This document shows positions 1-6,817 of a DNA stretch of 11,211 bases, piece after piece. Every line of letters starts with the position of its first letter. The stretch's first letter is position 1. The stretch lies in the NCBI GenBank assembly GCA_035713725.1, contig DASTMZ010000223.1, forward strand, positions 1 to 11,211. The letters run 5' to 3'. The DNA comes from DASQPR01 sp035713725. Lineage in GTDB: Bacteria; Actinomycetota; Actinomycetes; Mycobacteriales; Micromonosporaceae. Made by a program: the position numbers and the translations under genes. Under the pieces are notes generated by a model. The model was not told the origin of the DNA. It saw only the letters and a program-made list of their open reading frames with translations, and made no database searches.

Positions 1-1
1 C

Positions 2-254
2 TCTCATGGACTCCAATATTCCATCTCCTGTCCGGATTGCGGGAACCCGGTGAGTCAGTGCACTTCGATTCTCAGTCAAGTGCGGCCGATCGCCCAGTGT
101 CGCCCCACCCGCGCGGTCCGGCGTACCCAGCTGATGGGCGACCTCAGCGGCGTAGTCGACCGCCCTCGACCACGCCTCTAACTACACCTCGGACGTAGCC
201 GCGTCAATGCCGGTTCCGCCGACGAACGAACCCGACCGCGCAGACGCGCAGACG
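2..254. other. Gene-poor left edge, no confident gene
   Basis: This stretch lies beyond the operon-end hairpin and I recognise no gene in it. On the minus strand a reading frame stays open from 181 to the window edge (about 60 codons, after a TAG at 184-182). Its first half has GC-rich third positions and a protein-like stretch (AVDYAAEVAHQLGTPDRAG), but there is no ATG, GTG or TTG near its beginning and codon bias decays in the second half. It may be a gene relic or chance. A TTGACG / 17-base spacer / TAGTTA arrangement on the minus strand (207-202 and 184-179) could be a promoter for a gene left of the window, but it conflicts with the open frame. The other frames give only short, unconvincing peptides. 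Confidence 0.3.
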
Positions 255-289
255 CCGAAGGGCGAAGCCCAGTCGGCTTCGCCCTTCGG
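255..289 (-). terminator. Stem-loop ending the ABC importer operon
   Basis: The sequence is a perfect 15-bp inverted repeat (255-269 with 275-289) around a 5-base loop, beginning 21 bases after the stop codon of the last importer gene. There is no T-run on the minus-strand side, so by the E. coli definition it is not a classical intrinsic terminator. High-GC actinobacteria often use such U-poor hairpins at operon ends, and it would also protect the 3' end of the mRNA. Because the stem is symmetric it could also act on transcripts entering from the left. Confidence 0.65.
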
Positions 290-310
290 ATGGCGCACAA
301 CGGCATGCAG

Positions 311-1378
311 CTAGACGAGCTTGAGCGCCTCGGCGTAGTGGCATGCTGTCGGGTGTCCAATGTCGCGGATGTCCAAGGCCGGCAGTTCGTCGATGCACCT
401 CTGCTGCTCGGCTGCGCTGAGCTGGTTCGCGAACTTCGGGCACCGAGTCCGGAAGCGGCAACCCGATGGCGGGTTGACCGGACTCGGCACCTCACCGGTG
501 ACGATGACACGTTGGCGAGCGCGTTCCTTGTGCGGGTCCGGCAGCGGGATCGCCGAGATGAGTGCCTGCGTGTACGGGTGCGACGCCCGCCGGAACAGCT
601 CCTCAACCGGCGCCGTTTCCACGATGCGGCCGAGATACATGACCGCGATCCGGTCCGCGATGTGCCGGACCACCGACAGGTCGTGGGAGATGAACAGGTA
701 GGACAGGGCGAGATCGTCCTGCAGGTCCTCGAGCAGGTTGATGACGCCGGCTTGGATCGACACGTCCAGCGCCGACACCGGCTCGTCGAGCACGAGCACC
801 TTGGGCTGCAACGCCAGCGCACGAGCGACGCCGATGCGTTGCCGCTGCCCACCGGAGAACTCGTGCGCGTAGCGGTTGCCGTGCTCGGGGTTCAGGCCGA
901 CCTGGCGGAGCAGGTCGCGCACCTTCGCACGGCCGGCGCCGTCATTGCCGTAGAGCCCGTGGATGCGCAGCGGTTCGGCGATGATCTCGTTCACCGTCAT
1001 CCGCGGATCCAGCGACGCGAACGGGTCCTGGAAGACGATCTGCAGGTCGCGCCGCAGCGGCCGCATCGCAGCCCGGCTTGCCTTCGTTAGGTCCCTGCCT
1101 CGGTAGACCACCGAGCCGGCGGTCGCCGGGACCAGGTTGAGCATGAGCCGTCCGGTGGTGGTCTTGCCACAGCCGGACTCCCCAACCAGACTCAGCGTCT
1201 CGTTCTGGTAGAGGTCGAACGAAATATCGCAGACCGCGTGCACCACGCCAACTTCGCGGCGGATCAGGCCGCGCGACCGCACCGGGAAGTGCTTGACCAG
1301 ATCGCGCACCGCGACCACCGGCTGCCTGTCGAGCGCCGCCTGGGCGGGTGCCGGAACCGTGTCGGTCATCTGAGTCAT
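311..1378 (-). CDS. Oligopeptide/dipeptide ABC transporter ATP-binding protein (DppF/OppF type)
   Basis: This 355-residue protein is the second ATPase of the importer; with the DppD-type partner it powers uptake through the two permeases. Visible motifs are Walker A GESGCGKT (66-73), Q-loop Gln117, signature FSGGQRQ (174-180), Walker B VLVLDEP (194-200) and H-loop His232. The C-terminal oligopeptide/dipeptide extension contains Cys307, Cys313, Cys328 and Cys346, a four-cysteine pattern known in this family to hold a [4Fe-4S] cluster. Length is normal. The ATG at 1378 overlaps the stop of the preceding ATPase gene by four bases (ATGA), implying translational coupling. A second ATG at residue 4 (1369) lies at a better distance from the GAAGG upstream and could be the true start. 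It is the last gene of the operon and is followed by a strong hairpin. Substrate specificity cannot be read from the ATPase. Confidence 0.95.
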   Translation of the reverse strand: MTQMTDTVPAPAQAALDRQPVVAVRDLVKHFPVRSRGLIRREVGVVHAVCDISFDLYQNETLSLVGESGCGKTTTGRLMLNLVPATAGSVVYRGRDLTKASRAAMRPLRRDLQIVFQDPFASLDPRMTVNEIIAEPLRIHGLYGNDGAGRAKVRDLLRQVGLNPEHGNRYAHEFSGGQRQRIGVARALALQPKVLVLDEPVSALDVSIQAGVINLLEDLQDDLALSYLFISHDLSVVRHIADRIAVMYLGRIVETAPVEELFRRASHPYTQALISAIPLPDPHKERARQRVIVTGEVPSPVNPPSGCRFRTRCPKFANQLSAAEQQRCIDELPALDIRDIGHPTACHYAEALKLV

Positions 1379-2547
1379 CCTTCGCTCGCCTCCCCATCGG
1401 AGGCGGTTCGCTCGGCGCCGGCGGCTTCCGCGTCGGGCTCGCCGACTTCAAGCGCAACGTCCGGCAGGTCGGCCGCGGTCATGTCCTCCGTGTCCAGCGA
1501 GGTCGGCTGGTAGAGCTGGCTCGCGTCGACCCCGATCAGGCTCTCATGGAAGTGGCATGCGGCGAGGTGGTCGGAGCGATCGGTGGGCACCAGATCCGGC
1601 TCGATCGTGTCGCAAATGTCCTGCGCAAGCGGGCACCGAGGCGTGAAGGGGCAGCCCGGCGGAAGGTTGACCAGCGACGGTGGCGATCCGACGATCGGCG
1701 CCAGCCGTTGCTGCCGACCCTGGTCCACACGCGGCAGGCTGCCGAGCAGGCCGAGTGCGTAGGGCATCCGAGGCCGGTAGAACACGTCGTCGACGGTGCC
1801 CATTTCGACCAGCTTGCCGGCGTACATCACGCAGATGCGGTCCGCCTGGCCGGCGATCACGCCGAGGTCGTGCGTGATGAGCACGAGCGCGGCGCCGGTC
1901 GCCCGGCGGGCCGCCTGCAATGCCTCCAACACCTGCGCCTGTACGGTCACGTCCAGTGCCGTGGTCGGCTCGTCCGCGATGATCACGTCCGGGTTGTTCG
2001 CCATGGCGATCGCGATAACGACGCGCTGACGCATGCCGCCCGACATCTCGTGCGGCAGGTTGTCGACGCGTTCCTTCGGATTCGGAATGCCGACGAGCTG
2101 CAGCAGCTCGATCGCCCGGTCACGGGCGGCTGCCTTGGACACGTCGTTGTGGGCGAGCACCGCCTCGCCGATCTGGAACCCGACCGAATAAACCGGGTTC
2201 AGCGACGTCAGCGGATCCTGGAAGATCATCGAGATCTGATTGCCCCGGACCTTCGTGTAGTCCTTCTCGGTCTTGCCGATCAGCTCCTGGCCACGGAACT
2301 TCGCGGAGCCGGTGATCCGGGCCGTGTTGGGCAGCAAGCCGAGCAGGGCCATCGACGACACCGACTTGCCAGAACCGGACTCGCCGACGATGCCCAGTGC
2401 CTCGCCGGAGCGAAGCTGATAGCTCACGCCACGGACGGCCTTGACCAGACCGTCCTCGGTTGGGAAACCGACCGTCAGGTTGTTGATGTCCAACAGCAGA
2501 TCGGTGTCGGCGGCCTTCTCACCGAGTTCGATCGGGGTTGCGGTCAT
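1375..2547 (-). CDS. Oligopeptide/dipeptide ABC transporter ATP-binding protein (DppD/OppD type)
   Basis: This 390-residue cytoplasmic ATPase subunit pairs with the DppF-type protein. Motifs seen are Walker A GESGSGKS (55-62), Q-loop Gln110, signature MSGGMRQ (168-174, a common variant of LSGGQ in this subfamily), Walker B VIIADEP (188-194) and H-loop His226. The C-terminal family extension carries Cys299, Cys305, Cys312 and Cys331, matching the [4Fe-4S]-binding arrangement reported for DppD/OppD-type ATPases. After the last cysteine there is an unusual tail of about 55 residues (336-390), rich in Asp, Glu and Ala and ending in EGEASEG-like composition, longer than in typical homologues of about 330 residues. 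The ATG at 2547 is preceded by GAGAGAGG at good spacing. The gap to the upstream permease (109 bases) contains a stem-loop, so this gene may be expressed at a different level from the permeases. Confidence 0.95.
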   Translation of the reverse strand: MTATPIELGEKAADTDLLLDINNLTVGFPTEDGLVKAVRGVSYQLRSGEALGIVGESGSGKSVSSMALLGLLPNTARITGSAKFRGQELIGKTEKDYTKVRGNQISMIFQDPLTSLNPVYSVGFQIGEAVLAHNDVSKAAARDRAIELLQLVGIPNPKERVDNLPHEMSGGMRQRVVIAIAMANNPDVIIADEPTTALDVTVQAQVLEALQAARRATGAALVLITHDLGVIAGQADRICVMYAGKLVEMGTVDDVFYRPRMPYALGLLGSLPRVDQGRQQRLAPIVGSPPSLVNLPPGCPFTPRCPLAQDICDTIEPDLVPTDRSDHLAACHFHESLIGVDASQLYQPTSLDTEDMTAADLPDVALEVGEPDAEAAGAERTASDGEASEG

Positions 2548-2610
2548 GATCGACCTCTCTCACGCACGCGATAGACGATAGGCACCCGACAACGGTTTGG
2601 ATACACCGAC

Positions 2611-2640
2611 CGGCGGCCGGGTCCGAAGGCCCGGCCGCCG
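2611..2640 (-). promoter_or_regulatory. Intercistronic stem-loop between permease C and ATPase D
   Basis: An 11-bp perfect GC-rich stem (2611-2621 with 2630-2640) encloses an 8-base loop in the gap between the second permease and the first ATPase. No T-run follows on the minus strand. It probably acts as an mRNA-stabilising or partial attenuation element within the operon rather than a full stop, because both ATPase genes would otherwise lack an evident promoter. That role is inference. Confidence 0.55.
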
Positions 2641-2656
2641 ACGATGTTCCGCACAG

Positions 2657-3622
2657 TCATCGCCGCTGCCTTGTCTGACGCGGGTCGAGCGCGTCGCGCA
2701 GGCCGTCACCGATGAAGTTGATGGACAGGCAGATCACCAGGATCATCGCGCACGGGAAGTAGAACAGCCACGGCCGCGTCTGGATCGCGTTCTGCGACTG
2801 TTGCGCTAGCACGCCGAGCGACGTGTCCGGCGAGTGGATGCCCAGACCGAGGAATGACAGACCGGCCTCGGCCAGGATCGCCGCGGCGATGTCGAGCGTG
2901 GCCTGAACGATCAGCGTTCCGGTCACGTTCGGCAGCAGGTGCCGGAAGATGATCCGCACGTCGGACGCGCCAAGTGCGCGCGCGGCCTCGACGAACTCCT
3001 GCTCGCGCACGGACAGCACGACACCGCGCGTGACGCGAGCGTTGATGACCCAGCCCGTGACACCGAGGAGCAGGGCCACCGTGTACCAGGTGCCGCTGTA
3101 GTGCTCGGACAGCGCGCCGGTGACCACCAGGAACGGCAGCACGAGAATGACGTCGACGATACGCATCATGATCGCGTCGATCTTGCCGCCGTAGAACGCC
3201 GCGATCGCGCCGTACGGCGCGCCGAACGCCGACGACATGATGGCGACGATGAACGACACGTTCAGCGACTGGTGCGCGCCGCGCAACACCAGGGCGAGGT
3301 AGTTGTGACCCAGTTCGTCGGTTCCCATCAGGAACCTCAACCGTGGGGACAGCGACGCGTTGTTGGTGATCTCGGTGTAGCTCAGGTTGAAGACGTGCGG
3401 CGCGATGTACACGACGAGGATCAGAAGGACCAGGAAGGCGAGCGAGCTGATCGCTAGGCGGTGACGCAGGAACCGCGTCATCACCATCGACAGCTGCGAG
3501 CGTTCCTTGACAGTGAATTCGCGTTCCGTCTTCTCCGACGGCGGCATGACACTGACCGGCCCCATCCCAGTCGATGCCGCGGCGGCGTCGGCCGCGCTTG
3601 CGCGGCTGGTCGTCTCACTCAT
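2657..3622 (-). CDS. Oligopeptide/dipeptide ABC transporter permease (DppC/OppC type)
   Basis: This is a 321-residue inner-membrane subunit forming the translocation pore with the DppB-type permease. The first ~50 residues are hydrophilic and Ala/Ser-rich, then comes a membrane segment (about 57-76), the family motif GTDELGHNYLALVLRGA (100-116) and further membrane segments. The EAA coupling loop EFVEAARALGASDVRIIFRH (209-228) docks on the ATPases. The C-terminus GDGLRDALDPR is typical of DppC/OppC. An in-frame ATG 57 bases upstream would give 340 residues, but the start at 3622 is preferred: AAGGA sits six bases upstream and the start overlaps the stop of the DppB-type gene by eight bases (ATGAGTGA), the usual coupled arrangement. 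In place of the usual GRD after GTDEL there is GHN, a mild variation. Confidence 0.93.
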   Translation of the reverse strand: MSETTSRASAADAAAASTGMGPVSVMPPSEKTEREFTVKERSQLSMVMTRFLRHRLAISSLAFLVLLILVVYIAPHVFNLSYTEITNNASLSPRLRFLMGTDELGHNYLALVLRGAHQSLNVSFIVAIMSSAFGAPYGAIAAFYGGKIDAIMMRIVDVILVLPFLVVTGALSEHYSGTWYTVALLLGVTGWVINARVTRGVVLSVREQEFVEAARALGASDVRIIFRHLLPNVTGTLIVQATLDIAAAILAEAGLSFLGLGIHSPDTSLGVLAQQSQNAIQTRPWLFYFPCAMILVICLSINFIGDGLRDALDPRQTRQRR

Positions 3623-4625
3623 AGCGAATCCTTGGGTCCAGCACGGCGTAGAGGATGTCGGCGATGATGTTGCCGACAATGACGATGAAGCCCACCACCA
3701 CCAGCCATCCCATGATGACGTAGCGGTCCTTGTCGTTGATCGCGTTGATGATCAACGTACCCATGCCACGCCATTGGAACACCCGCTCGGTGATGATCGC
3801 GCCACCGAACAGTCCCGCGATGGTCAGTGAGGTGACCGTCGTCATCGGAATCAGCGACGTGCGCAGCGCATGTTTGAACATCACTCGACGTGGCGTAAGG
3901 CCCTTGGCTCGGGCCAGCCGCACGTAGTCGCTGTTGAGCACCTCGAGCAGCGAGGCGCGCACGAACCGGCTCCACGCCGCGTATGTGATCAGCGCCAGCG
4001 ACAGAGTGGGTAGCAGCAGGTGGGTAAACCAGTCCTCGGCGACGCCGAAGAAACCCGACGGGGGAACGATGGACTGCTCGCCGACGGTCTGGATCGGCCG
4101 GCAGGTCGGGTCGTTCGGGCAGAACGAGCTCTGCCACGCGTTGTTGAACTGGATGGCGCCCTGCTTGAGCAGCGCGGCGATCCAGAATGCCGGCATGGCC
4201 AGGAACACGAAGCCGACGAAGGTGAACGAGTAGTCAACCTTCGAGTACTGCCGGTACGCGCTGACGATCCCGCTGGCCAGCGACAGTACGAGGGCGAGCA
4301 GGATGGCGCTGAAGATCAGTCGCAGCGTGACGACTAGTGCGTGGCCGACCGCCGAGCCGATCACGATGCCGTCGATGGACGGTCCCCAGTCACCGCGGGT
4401 GATCAGGCCAGATAGCCAGTCCCAGTATTGGGTCAGCCATGGTCGGTCCAGCCGCATGTTGTGGCGCGTGGTCGCGATGACCTGTGCCGACGGCGGCGGG
4501 TTCCGGAGCAGGAACTTGTTCTGGACCGGGTCGCCGGAGATGGTGGCGAGCGCGAAGGACGCAATGCTCGCGACGATCAGGATCGGGATTGCCTGGAACA
4601 ATCGCCGGATGGTGAAGACCAACAT
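3615..4625 (-). CDS. Oligopeptide/dipeptide ABC transporter permease (DppB/OppB type)
   Basis: This 336-residue inner-membrane protein is the partner of the DppC-type permease. It starts with the characteristic short cytoplasmic tip and first membrane helix (residues about 3-28), followed by the large extracytoplasmic loop and the conserved six-helix BPD_transp_1 core. The EAA loop is DYVRLARAKGLTPRRVMFKH (233-252), and the C-terminus ADILYAVLDPRIRYE matches the family. A loop between core helices contains Cys169 and Cys175 (CPNDPTC), which could form a disulfide outside the cytoplasm. The ATG at 4625 has GGAAGG eight bases upstream. It lies 92 bases after the substrate-binding protein gene with a hairpin between them, and overlaps the next permease by eight bases. 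Confidence 0.94.
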   Translation of the reverse strand: MLVFTIRRLFQAIPILIVASIASFALATISGDPVQNKFLLRNPPPSAQVIATTRHNMRLDRPWLTQYWDWLSGLITRGDWGPSIDGIVIGSAVGHALVVTLRLIFSAILLALVLSLASGIVSAYRQYSKVDYSFTFVGFVFLAMPAFWIAALLKQGAIQFNNAWQSSFCPNDPTCRPIQTVGEQSIVPPSGFFGVAEDWFTHLLLPTLSLALITYAAWSRFVRASLLEVLNSDYVRLARAKGLTPRRVMFKHALRTSLIPMTTVTSLTIAGLFGGAIITERVFQWRGMGTLIINAINDKDRYVIMGWLVVVGFIVIVGNIIADILYAVLDPRIRYE

Positions 4626-4661
4626 CTAGTGCACCTTCCGTTCATGAACTGGGTTCCGCCA

Positions 4662-4696
4662 CCTGGCCCCGACCGCACGAGGCGGCCGGGGCCAGG
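4662..4696 (-). promoter_or_regulatory. Stem-loop between the substrate-binding protein and permease genes
   Basis: A 15-bp stem (4662-4676 with 4682-4696) with a 5-base loop lies between the binding-protein stop and the first permease. On the minus-strand RNA all pairs are Watson-Crick except one G-U, which makes the minus-strand transcript the better-paired one. No T-run follows. Hairpins at this place in binding-protein-dependent operons commonly stabilise the upstream message and reduce read-through, giving an excess of binding protein over permease. The role here is inferred from position. Confidence 0.6.
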
Positions 4697-4717
4697 GGTG
4701 GACTCAGCCTTGTTGTG

Positions 4718-6472
4718 TTACGAGGCCGAGGCGTTCAGACCCCACTGCTGGGTGTTGTACGTGAAGTACGAACCAGCGTTGTTGTCGCGGATGTTGATGA
4801 ACTGGTTCGTCGAAACGACCATGTTCGGCTTCTGGTACAGCGGCAAGCAGACGAACGCCTTGGTGAGGATGGCGTCCTGCTGGTTGAGCAGGTCAGCCTG
4901 CTTGGCCAGGTCGAGCTCGCCGGTCATCTGGTCGAGCAGAGCGTCGGACTGCGGGTCACCCCAGTGGGTGAAGTTGTTGCCCGCGCCCGTGAACCAGACG
5001 TCGTGGTTACCCGACAGCAGCGGCGACCCGGAGAATCCGAACTGGATCATGTCGAAGTCGAAGTTGCCGAGGGTGCCACCGAGGTCAGCGGTCACCTTGT
5101 CGTTGACCGTGATGCCGATCGCCTTGAGGTAGTTCTGCACAAGCTGACCGGACTGGTCGCGGACCTGGGTGTCGGTGTGCAAGAAGTTGATCGTGACCTT
5201 GCCGCCACCGTTCGGAGCGATCAGGTTGCCACCGCTGTCGAACGTGTAACCGGCACCCTGCAGGACCGACTTCGCCTTGTCGACGTTGCCGGTGCCCTCG
5301 TCGGGAGCAACGGTCTTGGTCACGTCCGTGTAGCCGACCTCACCCGGGAACAGGTTGTGGCTGTAGAGCCGCTTCGCGTTCGGGAAGAACGGCTTCACCG
5401 TCTTGTCGATCATGTCCTGAGCGTTGATCGCGTCGAAGACAGCCTCGCGCAGCGCCGGGTCCTTCATGAACTTCGAGGTGGAGTTCACCATGATGAGCTC
5501 CCACGCGAAGCCCGCCGACACCTCGTAGTTCACGCCAGCCATCTGGCTGAGCTGCTGCACGGTGTCCTGGTCCGGCTGGATGTCCAGGGCCTGGATCTCC
5601 TGGTTCTGCAGAGCCGGGATGTCCTGGGTCTGGTCGGTGATGTACTTGAACGTGATCGTCTTCAGGGTCGGCTTGTCCTTGCCGTACCATGCCGGGTTCG
5701 GCACGAACGTCGCGGACTGCTGCGCCTGGAAGTTCGACAGCTTGTACGGGCCACCGGTGTAGTCGGTCGGCGGCGCATCCCAAACCTTGAACGCGGCTTC
5801 GAGGTTGGCGTCAGTGGTCAGATCGCCGACCTTCTGCTTCGCGTACCACGCCGGCAGCAGGCCGGTGAACAGGCCACGCCAGTCCGAGTACGTCTTCGAG
5901 TAGACGGTCGTCACGGTCTCGCCGTTGTCCGAACCCGTCACCTGCGAGATCGAGTCGTATCCGGTGGTGCCGACGACGGGGATGTTCTTGTCGTGGCCGT
6001 TGAACGTCTGCCACAAGTAGATGAAGTCATCCGCGTTGATCGGTGAGCCGTTGTTCCACTTCGCGTTCGGGTTGAGGTGGTAGACAACCGTCTGCGGGCT
6101 GGTGCTGGTGACCTGGGGCTCAGCGGTCAACAGGTCGGCGTTCCACTGGATCTTGCCGCTTGGCTGGAAAATGAACGTGCCAGGCAGGATCAGGTTCTCC
6201 TGCTCGACAGTCTCCACGACGTTGCCCTCGGAGCTGCCGGTGTTCCACGTCGACGGGTACTTGCCGAGTGCCACGACGATGTCGCCGCCGTCCTTGCGCG
6301 GACCGCTGTTGCAGGTGTCCGGGCTGGTGCCACACGCGGCGTAACCGGGTGACGACGTTTGCTTCGTGTTGTTGCCGGTCGTACCACCACTGGTGCCACA
6401 GGCTGCGACACCAATCAGACCGACAGCAGCTAGAGCGACGAGGCCGGCAAGCCTCTTCGTCCCTGTGTGCAT
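4718..6472 (-). CDS. Family-5 substrate-binding lipoprotein of an oligopeptide-type ABC importer
   Basis: This 584-residue protein captures the substrate outside the membrane and delivers it to the permeases. The N-terminus is a lipoprotein signal: basic HTGTKR, hydrophobic residues 8-24 and lipobox VAAC with lipidated Cys25, followed by a Gly/Thr/Asn/Ser linker. Cys47 and Cys54 close to the linker may form a disulfide. The SBP_bac_5 signature region is around 137-153 (KWNNGSPINADDF at 138-150), and the C-terminal region with PLYQKPNMVVSTNQFINI is typical. It is somewhat longer than E. coli DppA/OppA, as are many actinobacterial members such as BldKB. The ATG at 6472 is preceded by GGAGGAG at close spacing. 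It is first in the five-gene operon. Peptides are the likeliest substrate, but family-5 proteins also bind nickel chelates, sugars or opines. Confidence 0.93.
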   Translation of the reverse strand: MHTGTKRLAGLVALAAVGLIGVAACGTSGGTTGNNTKQTSSPGYAACGTSPDTCNSGPRKDGGDIVVALGKYPSTWNTGSSEGNVVETVEQENLILPGTFIFQPSGKIQWNADLLTAEPQVTSTSPQTVVYHLNPNAKWNNGSPINADDFIYLWQTFNGHDKNIPVVGTTGYDSISQVTGSDNGETVTTVYSKTYSDWRGLFTGLLPAWYAKQKVGDLTTDANLEAAFKVWDAPPTDYTGGPYKLSNFQAQQSATFVPNPAWYGKDKPTLKTITFKYITDQTQDIPALQNQEIQALDIQPDQDTVQQLSQMAGVNYEVSAGFAWELIMVNSTSKFMKDPALREAVFDAINAQDMIDKTVKPFFPNAKRLYSHNLFPGEVGYTDVTKTVAPDEGTGNVDKAKSVLQGAGYTFDSGGNLIAPNGGGKVTINFLHTDTQVRDQSGQLVQNYLKAIGITVNDKVTADLGGTLGNFDFDMIQFGFSGSPLLSGNHDVWFTGAGNNFTHWGDPQSDALLDQMTGELDLAKQADLLNQQDAILTKAFVCLPLYQKPNMVVSTNQFINIRDNNAGSYFTYNTQQWGLNASAS

Positions 6473-6756
6473 GTCTCCTCCAGAGTTCTACCGCAGCCGC
6501 CAAGGGGGAAACACACCACCCGCACGAACGGGCAGAATGAGGGCTGCGCGTAGTGGTTAAAGGAAACGACGTGGCACGCGTGTGGCCAAGACCGCATGTG
6601 GATTCGTGACTGTCCTGTTATCCCAACGGCTCGCCGGAGCAACATTAGGTGGGCATACAGCCATATTCGGCTGACCGAACGGCCAGAAGTTGGATAGCCG
6701 TAGAGGCAGCCTGCTGGCACATCGAGCGCTCGTCGCGACCGTCATACCAGCCGACG
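6473..6756 (-). promoter_or_regulatory. Upstream region of the ABC importer operon
   Basis: This gene-free gap between the ahcY terminator and the binding-protein start must hold the operon promoter. It is less GC-rich than the surrounding genes. I see a short inverted repeat, TTCGG-N4-CCGAA (6666-6679), which could be an operator. I found no pair of hexamers good enough to name as -35 and -10. The open frames crossing it have no coding character. The strong ribosome binding site GGAGGAG (near 6476-6482) marks its end. Confidence 0.45.
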
Positions 6757-6789
6757 AAAAGGGCCGGGTCGTGACTCCGACCCGGCCCT
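6757..6789 (-). terminator. Intrinsic terminator of ahcY
   Basis: A perfect 11-bp GC-rich stem (6761-6771 with 6778-6788), a 6-base loop and TTTT immediately after the stem on the minus strand (6760-6757) make this a textbook Rho-independent terminator. It starts 29 bases beyond the ahcY stop codon. It insulates the downstream importer operon from ahcY transcription, so the importer must have its own promoter. Confidence 0.9.
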
Positions 6790-6817
6790 CTACGCTGGGC
6801 CAACGCTATGTAACGGC

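Noticed and set aside
40..95. T-loop-like TTCGATTC suggesting a tRNA
   Set aside because: No acceptor stem, anticodon arm or 3' end could be fitted around it on either strand.
1348..2574. Plus-strand open frame of 408 codons opposite the ATPase gene
   Set aside because: Antisense shadow of a clear ABC ATPase, with no motifs of its own.
4715..6046. Long plus-strand open frame (443 codons) antisense to the binding protein
   Set aside because: It is a shadow of the confident minus-strand gene, with the Arg/Val/Asp-rich composition typical of antisense frames in GC-rich coding DNA.
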